Positions 6,521-14,518 of a stretch of 21,330 nucleotides of DNA are shown one piece after another. The notes below the pieces were generated by a model. That model searched no databases and was not told the origin of the DNA. It saw only the letters and a program-made list of their open reading frames with translations. The translations under genes and the position numbers were made by a program. The DNA lies in the NCBI GenBank assembly GCA_017303735.1, contig JAFLCF010000035.1:1-21330 (forward strand). Reading direction: 5' to 3'. This DNA is from Anaerolineae bacterium. GTDB lineage: Bacteria > Chloroflexota > Anaerolineae > Anaerolineales > Villigracilaceae. Each line of letters begins with the position of its first letter. Positions within the stretch are counted from its first letter, which is position 1.

Positions 6521-7054
6521 ATGACTGAAACCACCCCAAAACGGTACCACCCTGCTCACGTTGCCATTCACTGGCTGATGGCTCTGCTTGTGATCATGAT
6601 GCTTGGCGTCGGAAAGTTTGCAATGCCCGGCATTGACCCATCTGATCCGCAAAAACCAATGATGCTTCAAAGTCACACGTATATTGGCGGCGCCATTGCA
6701 GTACTGCTGATCATTCGCTTGATCTTGCGCTTCACCACCAAAATGCCTGCCCCAGCCGATGCCGGCAACGCCTTTTTGAACTTCGTCGGCAAAGCCGTGC
6801 ATTTCCTGCTGTACTTCTTCTTGATCGGTATGGCTGTCAGCGGGCTGGGACTCTTCCAAATGGCGAACCTGCCTGCCGTCTTCAGCGGCGCTGCGCCTTA
6901 TCCCTCCAACTTCTTCGAATATCTCCCGCGCATGGGGCACGGGCTTCTCTCCTGGCTGGTGTTGGCGCTTGTGGCTTTACATTTCGGCGCGGCACTCTTC
7001 CATCAATTTATCAAGAAAGATAATTTACTCAGCCGAATGTGGTTTGGAAAATAA
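6521..7054 (+). CDS. Cytochrome b561 family protein
   Basis: A 177-aa integral membrane b-type cytochrome, predicted to pass electrons across or within the cytoplasmic membrane (quinone side). Seen: the N-terminal RYHPAHVAIHWLMALLVIMML (His10, His13, His17 at the start of helix 1), QSHTYIGG with His52 in helix 2, AVHFLLYFF with His94 in helix 3, and MGHGLLSWLVLALVALHFGAALFHQF with His140, His154 and His161 in helix 4. The 14-residue spacing of His140 and His154 matches the heme-ligand pair of E. coli CybB, and length is normal for the family. Start ATG 6521 has GAGGAGA 7 nt upstream. It is a single-gene unit, divergent from ssb and closed by a strong terminator at 7081-7114. The electron donor and acceptor are not evident from the neighbours. 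Confidence 0.93.
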   Translation: MTETTPKRYHPAHVAIHWLMALLVIMMLGVGKFAMPGIDPSDPQKPMMLQSHTYIGGAIAVLLIIRLILRFTTKMPAPADAGNAFLNFVGKAVHFLLYFFLIGMAVSGLGLFQMANLPAVFSGAAPYPSNFFEYLPRMGHGLLSWLVLALVALHFGAALFHQFIKKDNLLSRMWFGK

Positions 7055-7080
7055 AGTCTAGACCACCCGATATGAATCAA

Positions 7081-7114
7081 AAGCGCCTCTTTTGTCTAAA
7101 CAAAGGAGGCGCTT
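7081..7114 (+). terminator. Terminator after cytochrome b561
   Basis: AAGCGCCTC and its complement GAGGCGCTT enclose a further TTTTG/CAAAG stretch (one G-T pair at its base), giving a 14-bp stem with a 6-nt loop, then GATTATTTGTAAATTT. It starts 26 nt after the stop codon. The T run is broken, but the stem is strong. Confidence 0.8.
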
Positions 7115-7148
7115 GATTATTTGTAAATTTATGACGGCTCGGTTAAAT

Positions 7149-7187
7149 GATGATTGCCAGGGTGAGGGGGGCACCCTGGCAATCATC
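7149..7187. repeat. Second strong hairpin with a poly-G loop, no associated gene
   Basis: GATGATTGCCAGGGTG and its exact complement form a 16-bp stem around the 7-nt loop AGGGGGG. It lies 35 nt beyond the cytochrome terminator and 82 nt before the 3' end of the tRNA gene. No T run follows on the plus strand. It may be a backup terminator for either side, a small structured RNA element or one copy of an intergenic repeat. Nothing else is recognisable in 7115-7268 apart from A- and T-rich stretches near 7212-7255 that could end tRNA transcription on the minus strand. Confidence 0.7.
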
Positions 7188-7268
7188 AATACAGATAATA
7201 CACCTACACACAAAAAAATGCAAGGGCTTTTGCTTAGAAAAAAATTAGCACTTGTTTGAGGTTCTTAT

Positions 7269-7339
7269 GCCCTGAGTAGGAATCGAACCTACATCTAAGC
7301 CTTAGGAGTGCCTTGTTCTATCCATTGAACTATCAGGGC
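7269..7339 (-). tRNA. tRNA-Arg (anticodon CCT)
   Basis: Read on the minus strand: 7-bp acceptor stem GCCCTGA/TCAGGGC, D arm GTTC-AATGGATA-GAAC, anticodon loop CTCCTAA with anticodon CCT (decodes AGG), and T arm GTAGG-TTCGATT-CCTAC. The shape and loop match bacterial tRNA-Arg(CCT). The anticodon stem AGGCA/GGCTT has a G-T pair and an A-G apposition next to the loop, slightly weak but tolerated in some tRNAs. The 3' CCA is not encoded. Confidence 0.95.
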
Positions 7340-7348
7340 GATGATAGG

Positions 7349-7376
7349 ATTATACCCAAAAAAATTGACGAGACAA
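7349..7376 (-). promoter_or_regulatory. Promoter of tRNA-Arg
   Basis: On the minus strand: TTGTCT (-35, 7371-7376), a 16-nt spacer and a perfect TATAAT (-10, 7349-7354), ending 9 nt before the tRNA 5' end. This is a near-consensus housekeeping sigma promoter. The remaining gap 7377-7489 shows nothing more than AT-rich sequence before the glycosyltransferase start. Confidence 0.8.
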
Positions 7377-7489
7377 CCAACGCCTCCTGCTGGACCTGGG
7401 CATGGTCTTGAAAAATTATCCTTTCACCCCGCTGAAAGTTTTCACAGCCCGACTCCAAAATTAGTTCATAAATGGTATATTTTTATAGC

Positions 7490-9067
7490 ATGAATACGTT
7501 CAAAACTTTTCTCATCCGCTATCAAGTCGCAATACTTTTTACGCTCATTTTTGTTGTTGGCATCTTCGCCCGCACATGGGAATATGCCGCCCTGCCCCCC
7601 GGCTTGAACCCCGATGAAGCCTCGATTGGAGTGGAGGCTTATTACCTCTACAAATTCGGCATGGATCGTTATGGGTTGACGTATCCTGTTCACCTCATTT
7701 CCTGGGGCAGCGGACAGAACGCTTTCTATGCCTATTTGCTGATGCCGTTCGTGGCATTGAAAGGCATCAATGCCTTTGCTGTGCGTCTGCCCATGGTGTT
7801 GGCGGGCATCCTTTCCATGCCGTTGATATTCATTGCAGGCAAGCGGCTCATGGGAGATAAATTTGCACTGCTCGCCATGTTCTTCATGGCGGTCTCGCCG
7901 TGGCATATCGTCAACTCGCGCTGGGCGGTTGAGTCGAATATCATGCCGTTTTTGTTCCTTGCAGGCTTCACCGCGCTGACATTGGCTGAGTCAAAAAATG
8001 GATGGTTCTACGTTTCATCTATTTTCTTCGCACTAAGCTTATATGCCTATGGGACTACTTATGCAGCAGTCCCAGTCTTTCTGCTCTTTACCGTTCCTCT
8101 TCTTCTGAAACTCAAACGCATTACGATCAAGCAAGTTGTTATCGGCGCGATTGCTTTTGTTTTAATTGCATTCCCCATCATGTTTTTTGTTGCGGTCAAT
8201 ACGCTGAAACTTGAAACCATGCACCTTGGTCTCATTACCATTCCGCGCCTGCCAGTTGAAGCGCGTTATGAAACCATGGCTGCTGTCTTCGGTGAGAATC
8301 CGCTCGCGGCGCTGGCAACGAATGCAGGCATCATGTTCAATGTTCTATGGACTCAGTCCGATGCCTACCCTTGGAATTTTGTCGAACCGTTCGGGTATTT
8401 TTACAAGAGCACGTTCCCTCTGGTGTTGATCGGTTTCCTGCTTACTCTGCCATTTAAATTCATCCAAGAGAATCGCGTCGAACGCTGGCTCATCGCCGCA
8501 TGGATGCTCGCTTCCATCGTCGTCGGTGTCATTCATCCCGTCAATCTGACGCGCTTCAACATAGTCTTCACGCCCATTCTGTTTTGTATCGCATTGCTAT
8601 TTGTCGACGCCGCCAAGCGCTTGCCAAAAATTCTCCCCGTTGTCGTGATCGCATTTTCAGTTGCTTTTCTTTTCTTTAACCGCGCCTATCACGGAGAGGA
8701 ATACCGCAAGGTCACCAGTGCCATTTTCAATGAAGGCATCATCCCCGCTGTTGAATATGCCGCCGAAAAAAGTGATTCTCTAGTCTGCTTTACCGAAGAG
8801 CATTACTCGCTTTACATTTATGTTCTGCTCACGCAGAAATTTCATCCCTCAGAATATGTAGATGACTTGCAATGGATCGACCCTGCCGACCCCGCCGATC
8901 CCGCACGGACTTTGCTTGTCCTCAAACAATTCCGCTTCACCCCAGACGATTGCCTGAGTGACCCAACTGCGGCATACATCCTCACTTTGAAAGAAACCCC
9001 GCCCAACCCTGAGATCGGGTACAAGGAAAAGAAGTTCGTCAAATTTGTAGTACACCTCCCCAAGTAA
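7490..9067 (+). CDS. GT39-like membrane glycosyltransferase (PMT/ArnT type)
   Basis: A 525-aa polytopic protein with about 10-12 hydrophobic helices and a C-terminal soluble region of roughly 90 residues. After helix 1 comes PPGLNPDEASIGVEAYYL, in which Asp42-Glu43 occupies the position of the catalytic acidic pair in the first outer loop of PMT/ArnT-type GT-C enzymes. Next come WGSGQNAFYAYLLMPFVALKGINAFAVRLP and SPWHIVNSRW, also typical of this superfamily. Such enzymes move a sugar from a polyprenyl-phosphate carrier to protein or lipid on the outer face; the substrate here is unknown. Start is uncertain: ATG 7490 (MNTFKTF) precedes helix 1 directly, and an in-frame ATG at 7472 would add six residues; neither has a clear Shine-Dalgarno. 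The tail contains a short DPADPADPA repeat. It is convergent with the paralogous membrane pair at 9086-12793. Confidence 0.85.
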   Translation: MNTFKTFLIRYQVAILFTLIFVVGIFARTWEYAALPPGLNPDEASIGVEAYYLYKFGMDRYGLTYPVHLISWGSGQNAFYAYLLMPFVALKGINAFAVRLPMVLAGILSMPLIFIAGKRLMGDKFALLAMFFMAVSPWHIVNSRWAVESNIMPFLFLAGFTALTLAESKNGWFYVSSIFFALSLYAYGTTYAAVPVFLLFTVPLLLKLKRITIKQVVIGAIAFVLIAFPIMFFVAVNTLKLETMHLGLITIPRLPVEARYETMAAVFGENPLAALATNAGIMFNVLWTQSDAYPWNFVEPFGYFYKSTFPLVLIGFLLTLPFKFIQENRVERWLIAAWMLASIVVGVIHPVNLTRFNIVFTPILFCIALLFVDAAKRLPKILPVVVIAFSVAFLFFNRAYHGEEYRKVTSAIFNEGIIPAVEYAAEKSDSLVCFTEEHYSLYIYVLLTQKFHPSEYVDDLQWIDPADPADPARTLLVLKQFRFTPDDCLSDPTAAYILTLKETPPNPEIGYKEKKFVKFVVHLPK

Positions 9068-9085
9068 ATCGCCAAAGTACATCTA

Positions 9086-10729
9086 CTAACGAATGTGCAT
9101 CCACGATGCCCAAAGCATCAGCAGGATCAACCTCGAGTTATTGACCATCAACAGAGCTGCGAATGTCAACAGCGAAAGCTGAAACCAGCGTTTGCCAGAA
9201 AGTTCCCGCCATGCCAGCGCGAGGAAGAGGGTGATGGCATACGTCCAGTTGGCGGAATATAAGAAGACATCTCTGCCATAGCGCATGTGAAGCACAAAAG
9301 AAAATAAAGTGATCAGAATAAAAGCAAAGGGGAAACGGTTATTCCCCTTGAGCAGATTCTTCAAGAAAAGCAAACCACCTATAGCTACAAGCCCAAGCCA
9401 CGCGATCACAAGGGCATTGCCAAGATCCGTTTCGTAGCGGGCGATCTGTAACGGCGCCTTCTTCAATGCGGCGCGGAACATCCACAACTTGAGGAAGGGA
9501 ATATCTTCCTTCAACATCAACGGGTCTGGCGAGACGAAGCTATGTAACAACATGACCCGTCCCAGAAAGTTGGCTCGCTGAAAAGTGGGTTCAAAGACAT
9601 TCTTCTCTTCGTATTGCAATGTGTCTACCGCCCACAAATATGGATGCGCCCTCGGGTAGATGAAGTTATTCAGCAAATTTAACGGGATGATCAACGCGCC
9701 AACGATCAAGCCGTATTTGATCAACTGCGGAATATTGCGCTTTACCATGAAGTGCGCGATCACCGTCTGCGCGATGTTCGAGATGGTGATGCCGAACGCC
9801 GCCACCCCGGCAATTACCAAAGCATACATTGGGCTGTTCTTGAGCAACAAAACCATAAAGATCAAAGCCGTCGCCGCCAGGAAGATGTAATTCTCGATCA
9901 GTGAACCAAACGCCAGTTGCGAAGCTGAAGCGCCGAACAGGGCGGCGATCAAGAGCGCGTAGAGTCGATTGGAGGAAGATTCCTTCACAAAATACCAAAC
10001 GAGAAATACGCACAAAGCTCCGGTCAGCGCGGTGATGATGAACGCGCCGTAGAGCATATCGCCTTTCAGAAATAGAGAAACCAGTCCTACCCACGGGCGG
10101 ACGATGATCAACACATAGGGGTGTACCGTACGCTCGTAATAATCTTTATAAAGTTCCGTCCCAAAACGAAAGCGATACAACCTGCTATCTGTATCGAAAA
10201 AAATGTCATCGAAGTTGAAGATCGGTTGATTGAAGATCGAGGCAAGCAGGAAATAGATGCAGAAGAAAAGCGCGGCAATGACCAGACCGCCGAGATTTTT
10301 ATTTGCGAATTTATACAACCAGGTCTGTTGAAGGTTAGCGCGCCGGGCAGCAGAAAGTGCAACGGTTGCGGCAGGGAGCGATGCAAGCACACCAATAAAA
10401 AAATAAATTAGTATCTCCACTGGTAAACGATATTCCGTCACATCGAACATGCGCGGGAAGCGGCTTGCCATGTTGACAAGTGAAGCGAAGAACATAAGCA
10501 CTGCGCCGCCCATCAGCATGGATAGAATGGCATCCACGCGGCGAGTCTTGAAGGTTCGCACCAGTCTCAACAAAACAAAGTGAACAGATAGCGAAGTTAG
10601 AGTAGATACAAAAAAAGAGACCAGAATGATCTCAAAGACCGATGTGTAATAAGCATCTAAAAAACCGAGCGCGATGTAACTGATGGGAAGTCCCAGCACC
10701 CAGGCGGGAAGGAAGCGTTTATTCAGCAT
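9086..10729 (-). CDS. Polytopic membrane protein, putative GT-C-like glycosyltransferase (paralogue 1)
   Basis: A 547-aa protein with about a dozen transmembrane helices. It is clearly homologous to the next gene upstream (10793-12793): both carry FDDIFFD.D...YR.R (here D174, D175, D179, D181), a VHPY...RP motif (203-212), LKGD.LYGAF, FGSLIE.YIFLAA, a GIT..N.AQ..IA...VK.NI segment, the LLNN..YP.AHP motif, and LH.RYG...FLY..NWTYA near the end. The aspartates after an early helix and the following HP...RP resemble the outer-loop acidic motif of GT-C enzymes, so a polyprenyl-sugar-dependent transferase is plausible, but I recognise no named family. ATG 10729 was chosen (AAGAGA about 7 nt upstream); an in-frame TTG at 10747 would add six residues. 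It lies 63 nt downstream of its paralogue, so the two may be co-transcribed, and it ends 18 nt from the convergent GT39-like gene. Confidence 0.75.
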   Translation of the reverse strand: MLNKRFLPAWVLGLPISYIALGFLDAYYTSVFEIILVSFFVSTLTSLSVHFVLLRLVRTFKTRRVDAILSMLMGGAVLMFFASLVNMASRFPRMFDVTEYRLPVEILIYFFIGVLASLPAATVALSAARRANLQQTWLYKFANKNLGGLVIAALFFCIYFLLASIFNQPIFNFDDIFFDTDSRLYRFRFGTELYKDYYERTVHPYVLIIVRPWVGLVSLFLKGDMLYGAFIITALTGALCVFLVWYFVKESSSNRLYALLIAALFGASASQLAFGSLIENYIFLAATALIFMVLLLKNSPMYALVIAGVAAFGITISNIAQTVIAHFMVKRNIPQLIKYGLIVGALIIPLNLLNNFIYPRAHPYLWAVDTLQYEEKNVFEPTFQRANFLGRVMLLHSFVSPDPLMLKEDIPFLKLWMFRAALKKAPLQIARYETDLGNALVIAWLGLVAIGGLLFLKNLLKGNNRFPFAFILITLFSFVLHMRYGRDVFLYSANWTYAITLFLALAWRELSGKRWFQLSLLTFAALLMVNNSRLILLMLWASWMHIR

Positions 10730-10792
10730 TGAAGATTCTCTTTTCAAGGGATGGGCGTTCGAAGTCTACCATAAGCACGTAGCGTGAGATCG

Positions 10793-12793
10793 TTACACTT
10801 GTGAAGCCAGAACATCCAGGATCGTCAAAATCAGGATGCTGTTATTCCAAGCCAGCAAAAACAAAAACATGAGCAGCAGAGCTTGAAACCATTTGTGATT
10901 CGATAATCTCTGCCATGCAATGCCCACCAAAAGAATCAATGCATAGGTCCAGTTCGGCGTGTACAAAAATAACTCCTTGCCGTAACGCAGATGCAAACCC
11001 AAATTAAGCGCCATGCAGCCTATCAACGCGAGTGATAAACGCAGGTGCGGATTTTTTTTGATGTTCAACAGAAAAAGCGTACCTGCCAGCACTAAGAATC
11101 CAAGCCATACCCCGATGGTTAAATTTTGGATAGGCAGGTCATACTGACTTAGCTCGTCGATCTCTGGTTTGAAAAAACGGAACTGGATGAAGGGAATATC
11201 CTGATCGTAAAAGATGGGCGTTGGCGCGGCGACGTTATGGAAGAAGAACGCCCGCATCAATGCCTGGACCCGGAGCTGATTCAGCGGAAAGAGATTTTGC
11301 TGCTCCGCCTGAAGCGTGGACGGCACAAAGAAGAACGGATGCGCATCCGGGAAGAGCAGATTGTTCAGCAGAGTGAGCAGCACCAGCAAGACGATCACCG
11401 AAGTCACAAAGCGGATCATCTGTTTGATGTTCGGTTTGACCGTGAAGAGCGCGATCACATTTTGGGCAAAATTTGTGTAAGTAATGCCCATCGTCATCAG
11501 GCTGGCAGCGATCAGTGCGGGTAAGGGTCTATCCTTTAGCAGGAGTACAAAGAATAACAGCAAACTCGCAGCGAGGAAAATGTACGATTCGATGAGCGAG
11601 CCAAAAATTAAGTGAGAGGCGGTGAGTCCCAACAGTGAGGCGATGAGGGAGGCGTAGACGGAACTTCCAGTGGCTGATTTGATGAACATCCATGCGAGAT
11701 AGACGCAGGAGGCGCCGCCCAATGCCGTAAATAAAAATGCGCCCCAAAGTTTGTTGCCTTTTAGAAAGAAGGCGAGCAAGTCTATGGGCGGTCTGAAAAG
11801 CAGGATCATGAATGGGTGAACAGAACGCCAGTAGAAATCCTGCCAGTTGTCGGTGGTGAGGCGGATACGGTAATTGAAGGGATCGGCGTCGAAGAAAATG
11901 TCATCTACATCGAAGCGCGGCTCGTTGAGTATGGAGGCAAAGATGAGGTACAGAACCATGAACGCCAGTGCCAGCGACAAGCCCGCCAGATTTGCGCTGA
12001 CATAGGCATACACTTTGGTATGTTTCAAATGGTTGTAAAAGCCGCTGAACTTAAGCCGAAGATGCAGCCATGCCTGCCATGGCAATGCCAGCAGACTCGT
12101 GAAGAGGAAGACCTCGCGTGAACTTTGATTCAAAATGAAGTGCGTATATGGGAAGAGTGGCATACGCTGGCTGGACTGGAACAACCAAAAGATGAACCCG
12201 ACCAACAAGATGAATAACCCAGTGTGGATGAAGGCATCGAACCAGCGTTCACTTGCCACGCGACGGATGCGCCCCATAAAGAAATATCCGCCCGCGCCGA
12301 AGACTGCCTGAAATAGCAGAATCAGCAAGATGGCTTCCATGGGGCTGGCGTAAAAATCATCCAGAAAGCTGAGGAGTAGAAAACTAAATATGGAGGCAAA
12401 TGCCCATGCGCCCATGACGCGACGTACTCCGCCTGCATCGACTAACGATTGGATCGATGGTGCGGTGGGAATAATTACGAGCAGGGCGATGATGAAGAGA
12501 AGTGGAGCCGGGAATGGAAAGCTAGGAATAATTAATGCGAACAGGGTGGCGATGAGCAAAATAAATCCGCGGGTGAGAGCGGAGGTGCCTTCCATTATTT
12601 TTTCGATCTGCGGAAGAAGATAGAAAAGACAAACTGAGATCGCGCCCGCAGGCACAAGGATTAGAAAGATCTGGTCGATGAATGTGCGTGAGTTGAGATC
12701 AAAAAAGCCTTGTGCAAGGGCAAATGCAAGTAAAACCCCCGTCGCGGTGATGAATAGCACGCGCCAGACCGCGCTTAAGTTTCGTCGATTCAT
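10793..12793 (-). CDS. Polytopic membrane protein, putative GT-C-like glycosyltransferase (paralogue 2)
   Basis: A 666-aa membrane protein, larger paralogue of the 9086-10729 gene. The shared core begins near LSFLDDFYASPMEAILLILL (about 142), so this copy has roughly 120 extra N-terminal residues with four or so additional helices. Core motifs: VDDIFFDAD (296-304), RSVHPFMILLFRPP (323-336), FFLKGNKLWGAF, FGSLIESYIFLAA, GITYTNFAQNVIALFTVKPNI, LLNNLLFPDAHPFF and LHLRYGKELFLYTPNWTYA. The conserved acidic loop motif and HP...RP suggest a GT-C-type sugar transferase working outside the membrane, but this is inference; no family name can be assigned. ATG 12793 precedes helix 1. A clear Shine-Dalgarno is missing; a hairpin (12806-12838) ends 13 nt upstream, leaving a very short leader if transcription starts after it. 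Confidence 0.75.
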   Translation of the reverse strand: MNRRNLSAVWRVLFITATGVLLAFALAQGFFDLNSRTFIDQIFLILVPAGAISVCLFYLLPQIEKIMEGTSALTRGFILLIATLFALIIPSFPFPAPLLFIIALLVIIPTAPSIQSLVDAGGVRRVMGAWAFASIFSFLLLSFLDDFYASPMEAILLILLFQAVFGAGGYFFMGRIRRVASERWFDAFIHTGLFILLVGFIFWLFQSSQRMPLFPYTHFILNQSSREVFLFTSLLALPWQAWLHLRLKFSGFYNHLKHTKVYAYVSANLAGLSLALAFMVLYLIFASILNEPRFDVDDIFFDADPFNYRIRLTTDNWQDFYWRSVHPFMILLFRPPIDLLAFFLKGNKLWGAFLFTALGGASCVYLAWMFIKSATGSSVYASLIASLLGLTASHLIFGSLIESYIFLAASLLLFFVLLLKDRPLPALIAASLMTMGITYTNFAQNVIALFTVKPNIKQMIRFVTSVIVLLVLLTLLNNLLFPDAHPFFFVPSTLQAEQQNLFPLNQLRVQALMRAFFFHNVAAPTPIFYDQDIPFIQFRFFKPEIDELSQYDLPIQNLTIGVWLGFLVLAGTLFLLNIKKNPHLRLSLALIGCMALNLGLHLRYGKELFLYTPNWTYALILLVGIAWQRLSNHKWFQALLLMFLFLLAWNNSILILTILDVLASQV

Positions 12794-12805
12794 GTTGAGT
12801 CTATG

Positions 12806-12838
12806 AGGAGACGGTCACTCGCAAAGTGACCGTCTCCT
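12806..12838 (-). terminator. Hairpin after the small acidic protein gene
   Basis: AGGAGACGGTCACT and its exact complement make a 14-bp stem with loop CGCAA. It lies right after the stop of the 97-aa gene and just before the 666-aa gene, both on the minus strand. There is no T run on the minus side, so it may be a weak terminator, a processing point or an attenuator between the two genes. Confidence 0.6.
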
Positions 12839-12843
12839 GTTGG

Positions 12844-13137
12844 TTATTTTTCCAGATCGCGAAGGAGTTGAAGAAATTCGGTCCAATCTTCGTTGTCCAT
12901 CCAGACATCTACATTGTCGAAGGAGACGGCGTACATGCCTTCTTCGTTTGGCGTTGCCTGTTTCAGCTCGCGGATGGAGGCGAGCAGTTCGTCCCATTCT
13001 TCCATGAAGAAGTTGATGGTGGCACGTCCGAGTTGAAGATAGTAGGTGGTTTCGCCATCGGGCTCGTTGGCACGCCATGCCATAAAGTTATCGGTTTCGG
13101 CAAGGGTTTCAGTTTCGGGGTCTTGTGAGTTGTTCAT
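12844..13137 (-). CDS. Small acidic protein, unknown function
   Basis: A 97-aa soluble, strongly acidic protein that I do not recognise. Seen: a disordered acidic start (MNNSQDPETETLAETD), then a compact alternating core: FMAWRANEPDGETTYYLQLGRATINFF, EEWDELLASIREL, MYAVSFDNVDVWMDNEDWTEFLQLLRDLEK. The repeated pattern of a beta segment followed by an amphipathic EEWDELL- or EDWTEFL-like helix suggests a small alpha/beta fold, possibly two related halves. There is no signal peptide or helix for the membrane. ATG 13137 has AAAGGAG (complement of CTCCTTT at 13142-13148) a few nt upstream. The frame extends to 13212, but that part overlaps the transporter's 3' end and lacks a ribosome site. It may be co-transcribed with the AI-2E family transporter just upstream. 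Confidence 0.72.
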   Translation of the reverse strand: MNNSQDPETETLAETDNFMAWRANEPDGETTYYLQLGRATINFFMEEWDELLASIRELKQATPNEEGMYAVSFDNVDVWMDNEDWTEFLQLLRDLEK

Positions 13138-13183
13138 TCGTGCTCCTTTGGTTGTTTGAATAAAGCTTGGGTGAAAGAATAGC

Positions 13184-14392
13184 CTATTTTTTGGCTGGCA
13201 GTTTTCGGTCACGCAGGAAGCGGCGGATGGCGACCATGATGCGTGAGCCGGGCGGCGGTGGCGGCTGGGTCACTTCCTTTTCGGGGAAGGGGTCCAAATC
13301 CAGCATTTTGCGCATGATGTAATTCCAGAGCAGGGCTGCGGTGGCAAGGATGGGCGCGGCAACAACCACGCCGAGAATGCCGAAAAGATTCGCAGCGATG
13401 ATGGCGGCGACCAGCACAGCCGCCGGGTGGACCTTGAGTGCGTTGGACATGATGCGCGGGTTGACGATGTTATCGAATATCTGATCGATGACGAGGGCAA
13501 CGACTAGGACGATGATTGTGTATGTTAGGTCGGGCAGACCGAAGAGGGAATATTCTTGAAAATAGGCGACGATGATCAACAGCGCCCAGTTGACGGCGGG
13601 ACCCACATAGGGAACGAAGCGTGCCAGCCCGGCAAGGAAGGCAAGGCTGATGGCGTAATGCACGCCCAGCACGCTTAATACGATGGAGTAGATGATGACT
13701 GCCATGAAGAAGATGATGATCTGTCCGCGCAGGAAGGCGTTCCAGATGCGTCCCAGTTCACGGCTGAGGCGGGTAAGGTCTTGATTGTATCCAGGTATTT
13801 CGACGGTGATGATGCGATCGCGCAGCCCTTTGCTTTCAATCAGCGTGAAGTAGGAAACGAGGACGACAAATAAGGTCCAGCCGAGGAAGTTGGCGGCGCT
13901 GCCTGCCACGGTTCCAAGCAGGGTGCCGGTGCGGCTGAGCAGCGGTTGGACCATGCCGAGCACTTGCTGGCTGAGATCGTTCAGGTCGAGTGCGCTGAAA
14001 TCAAGTTTGAAGGGACCGAATTGGATGACACGCCCGGACACATCCTCGATCAATTGAGGCAGGGTCAAAAGCGCATCTTGCACGATGATGACCAGGCTCT
14101 GCACCTGTTGGACCAACCCTACTCCGCCGAGGGTGAGTAAACCGAGCAGCAGAATGATGACGACCAGAAAGATCACGCCAACGGAGGCATTCCACGAAAG
14201 GCGCAGTTTGCGCTGAAGAAAATCTGCCACGGGGTGGAAAAGGTAGGAAAGCAGAAATGCCATCACCAGCGGTGTGATAATGAATTGGAATTTAACCAAC
14301 AGTGCGCCGACAATGACGACGATCGTCAGGGCAATGACCAGTTTGGTGTTCGTGCCCCAGCCCGGGGAGGAGGGTTTGGATGTGTTTTCCAT
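13184..14392 (-). CDS. AI-2E family transporter (PerM/TqsA family, UPF0118)
   Basis: A 402-aa polytopic membrane protein of the AI-2 exporter superfamily, whose members export autoinducer-2, sodium or other small solutes by poorly defined mechanisms. Seen: two N-terminal helices (about 17-50, ITPLVMAFLLSYLFHPVADFLQRK), a helix around 66-88, and the amphipathic central part QQVQSLVIIVQDALLTLPQLIEDVSGR. The signature C-terminal half follows, with FLAGLARFVPYVGPAVNW, DQIFDNIVNPRIMSNALKVHPAAVLVA and GILGVVVAAPILATA. A proline-rich stretch (TQPPPPPGS) and a basic tail end the protein. Length is usual for the family. ATG 14392 has AGGA about 10 nt upstream. A good promoter lies at 14423-14450, about 30 nt before the start codon. 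The substrate cannot be inferred. Confidence 0.92.
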   Translation of the reverse strand: MENTSKPSSPGWGTNTKLVIALTIVVIVGALLVKFQFIITPLVMAFLLSYLFHPVADFLQRKLRLSWNASVGVIFLVVIILLLGLLTLGGVGLVQQVQSLVIIVQDALLTLPQLIEDVSGRVIQFGPFKLDFSALDLNDLSQQVLGMVQPLLSRTGTLLGTVAGSAANFLGWTLFVVLVSYFTLIESKGLRDRIITVEIPGYNQDLTRLSRELGRIWNAFLRGQIIIFFMAVIIYSIVLSVLGVHYAISLAFLAGLARFVPYVGPAVNWALLIIVAYFQEYSLFGLPDLTYTIIVLVVALVIDQIFDNIVNPRIMSNALKVHPAAVLVAAIIAANLFGILGVVVAAPILATAALLWNYIMRKMLDLDPFPEKEVTQPPPPPGSRIMVAIRRFLRDRKLPAKK

Positions 14393-14422
14393 TTCGACGG
14401 GTCCTGTGTGTAAGGTGATTCG

Positions 14423-14450
14423 ATTCTATCAAAGATAAAGGATTTTACAA
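14423..14450 (-). promoter_or_regulatory. Promoter of the AI-2E family transporter gene
   Basis: Minus-strand TTGTAA (-35, 14445-14450), 16-nt spacer, TAGAAT (-10, 14423-14428), giving a leader of about 25 nt. It lies between the FHA terminator and the transporter start, which supports the transporter gene starting its own transcript. Confidence 0.65.
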
Positions 14451-14474
14451 CATAACCTTCCCGCAAAACAAAAA

Positions 14475-14496
14475 CCCCGCGGAGGCATCCGCGGGG
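14475..14496 (-). terminator. Rho-independent terminator of the FHA gene
   Basis: CCCCGCGGA / TCCGCGGGG 9-bp stem with a GGCA/TGCC loop. On the minus strand it is followed at once by TTTTTGTTTTG, a textbook T tract. It sits 22 nt after the FHA protein stop codon. Confidence 0.92.
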
Positions 14497-14518
14497 GAAA
14501 TTGCAGGTAGAGGTTCGA

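Noticed and set aside
7472..7489. Alternative ATG six codons before the GT39-like start
   Set aside because: No ribosome site and no gain in family similarity; kept only as a possible start.
9666..10094. 142-codon minus-strand frame within the paralogue 1 gene
   Set aside because: Same strand, different frame, rich in Arg/His/Gly with no family features; a shadow of the real gene.
12812..12838. Shared GACCGTCTCC with the gap at 3757-3766 as a dispersed repeat
   Set aside because: Only 10 nt shared and flanks differ; this is expected by chance in a 21-kb window.
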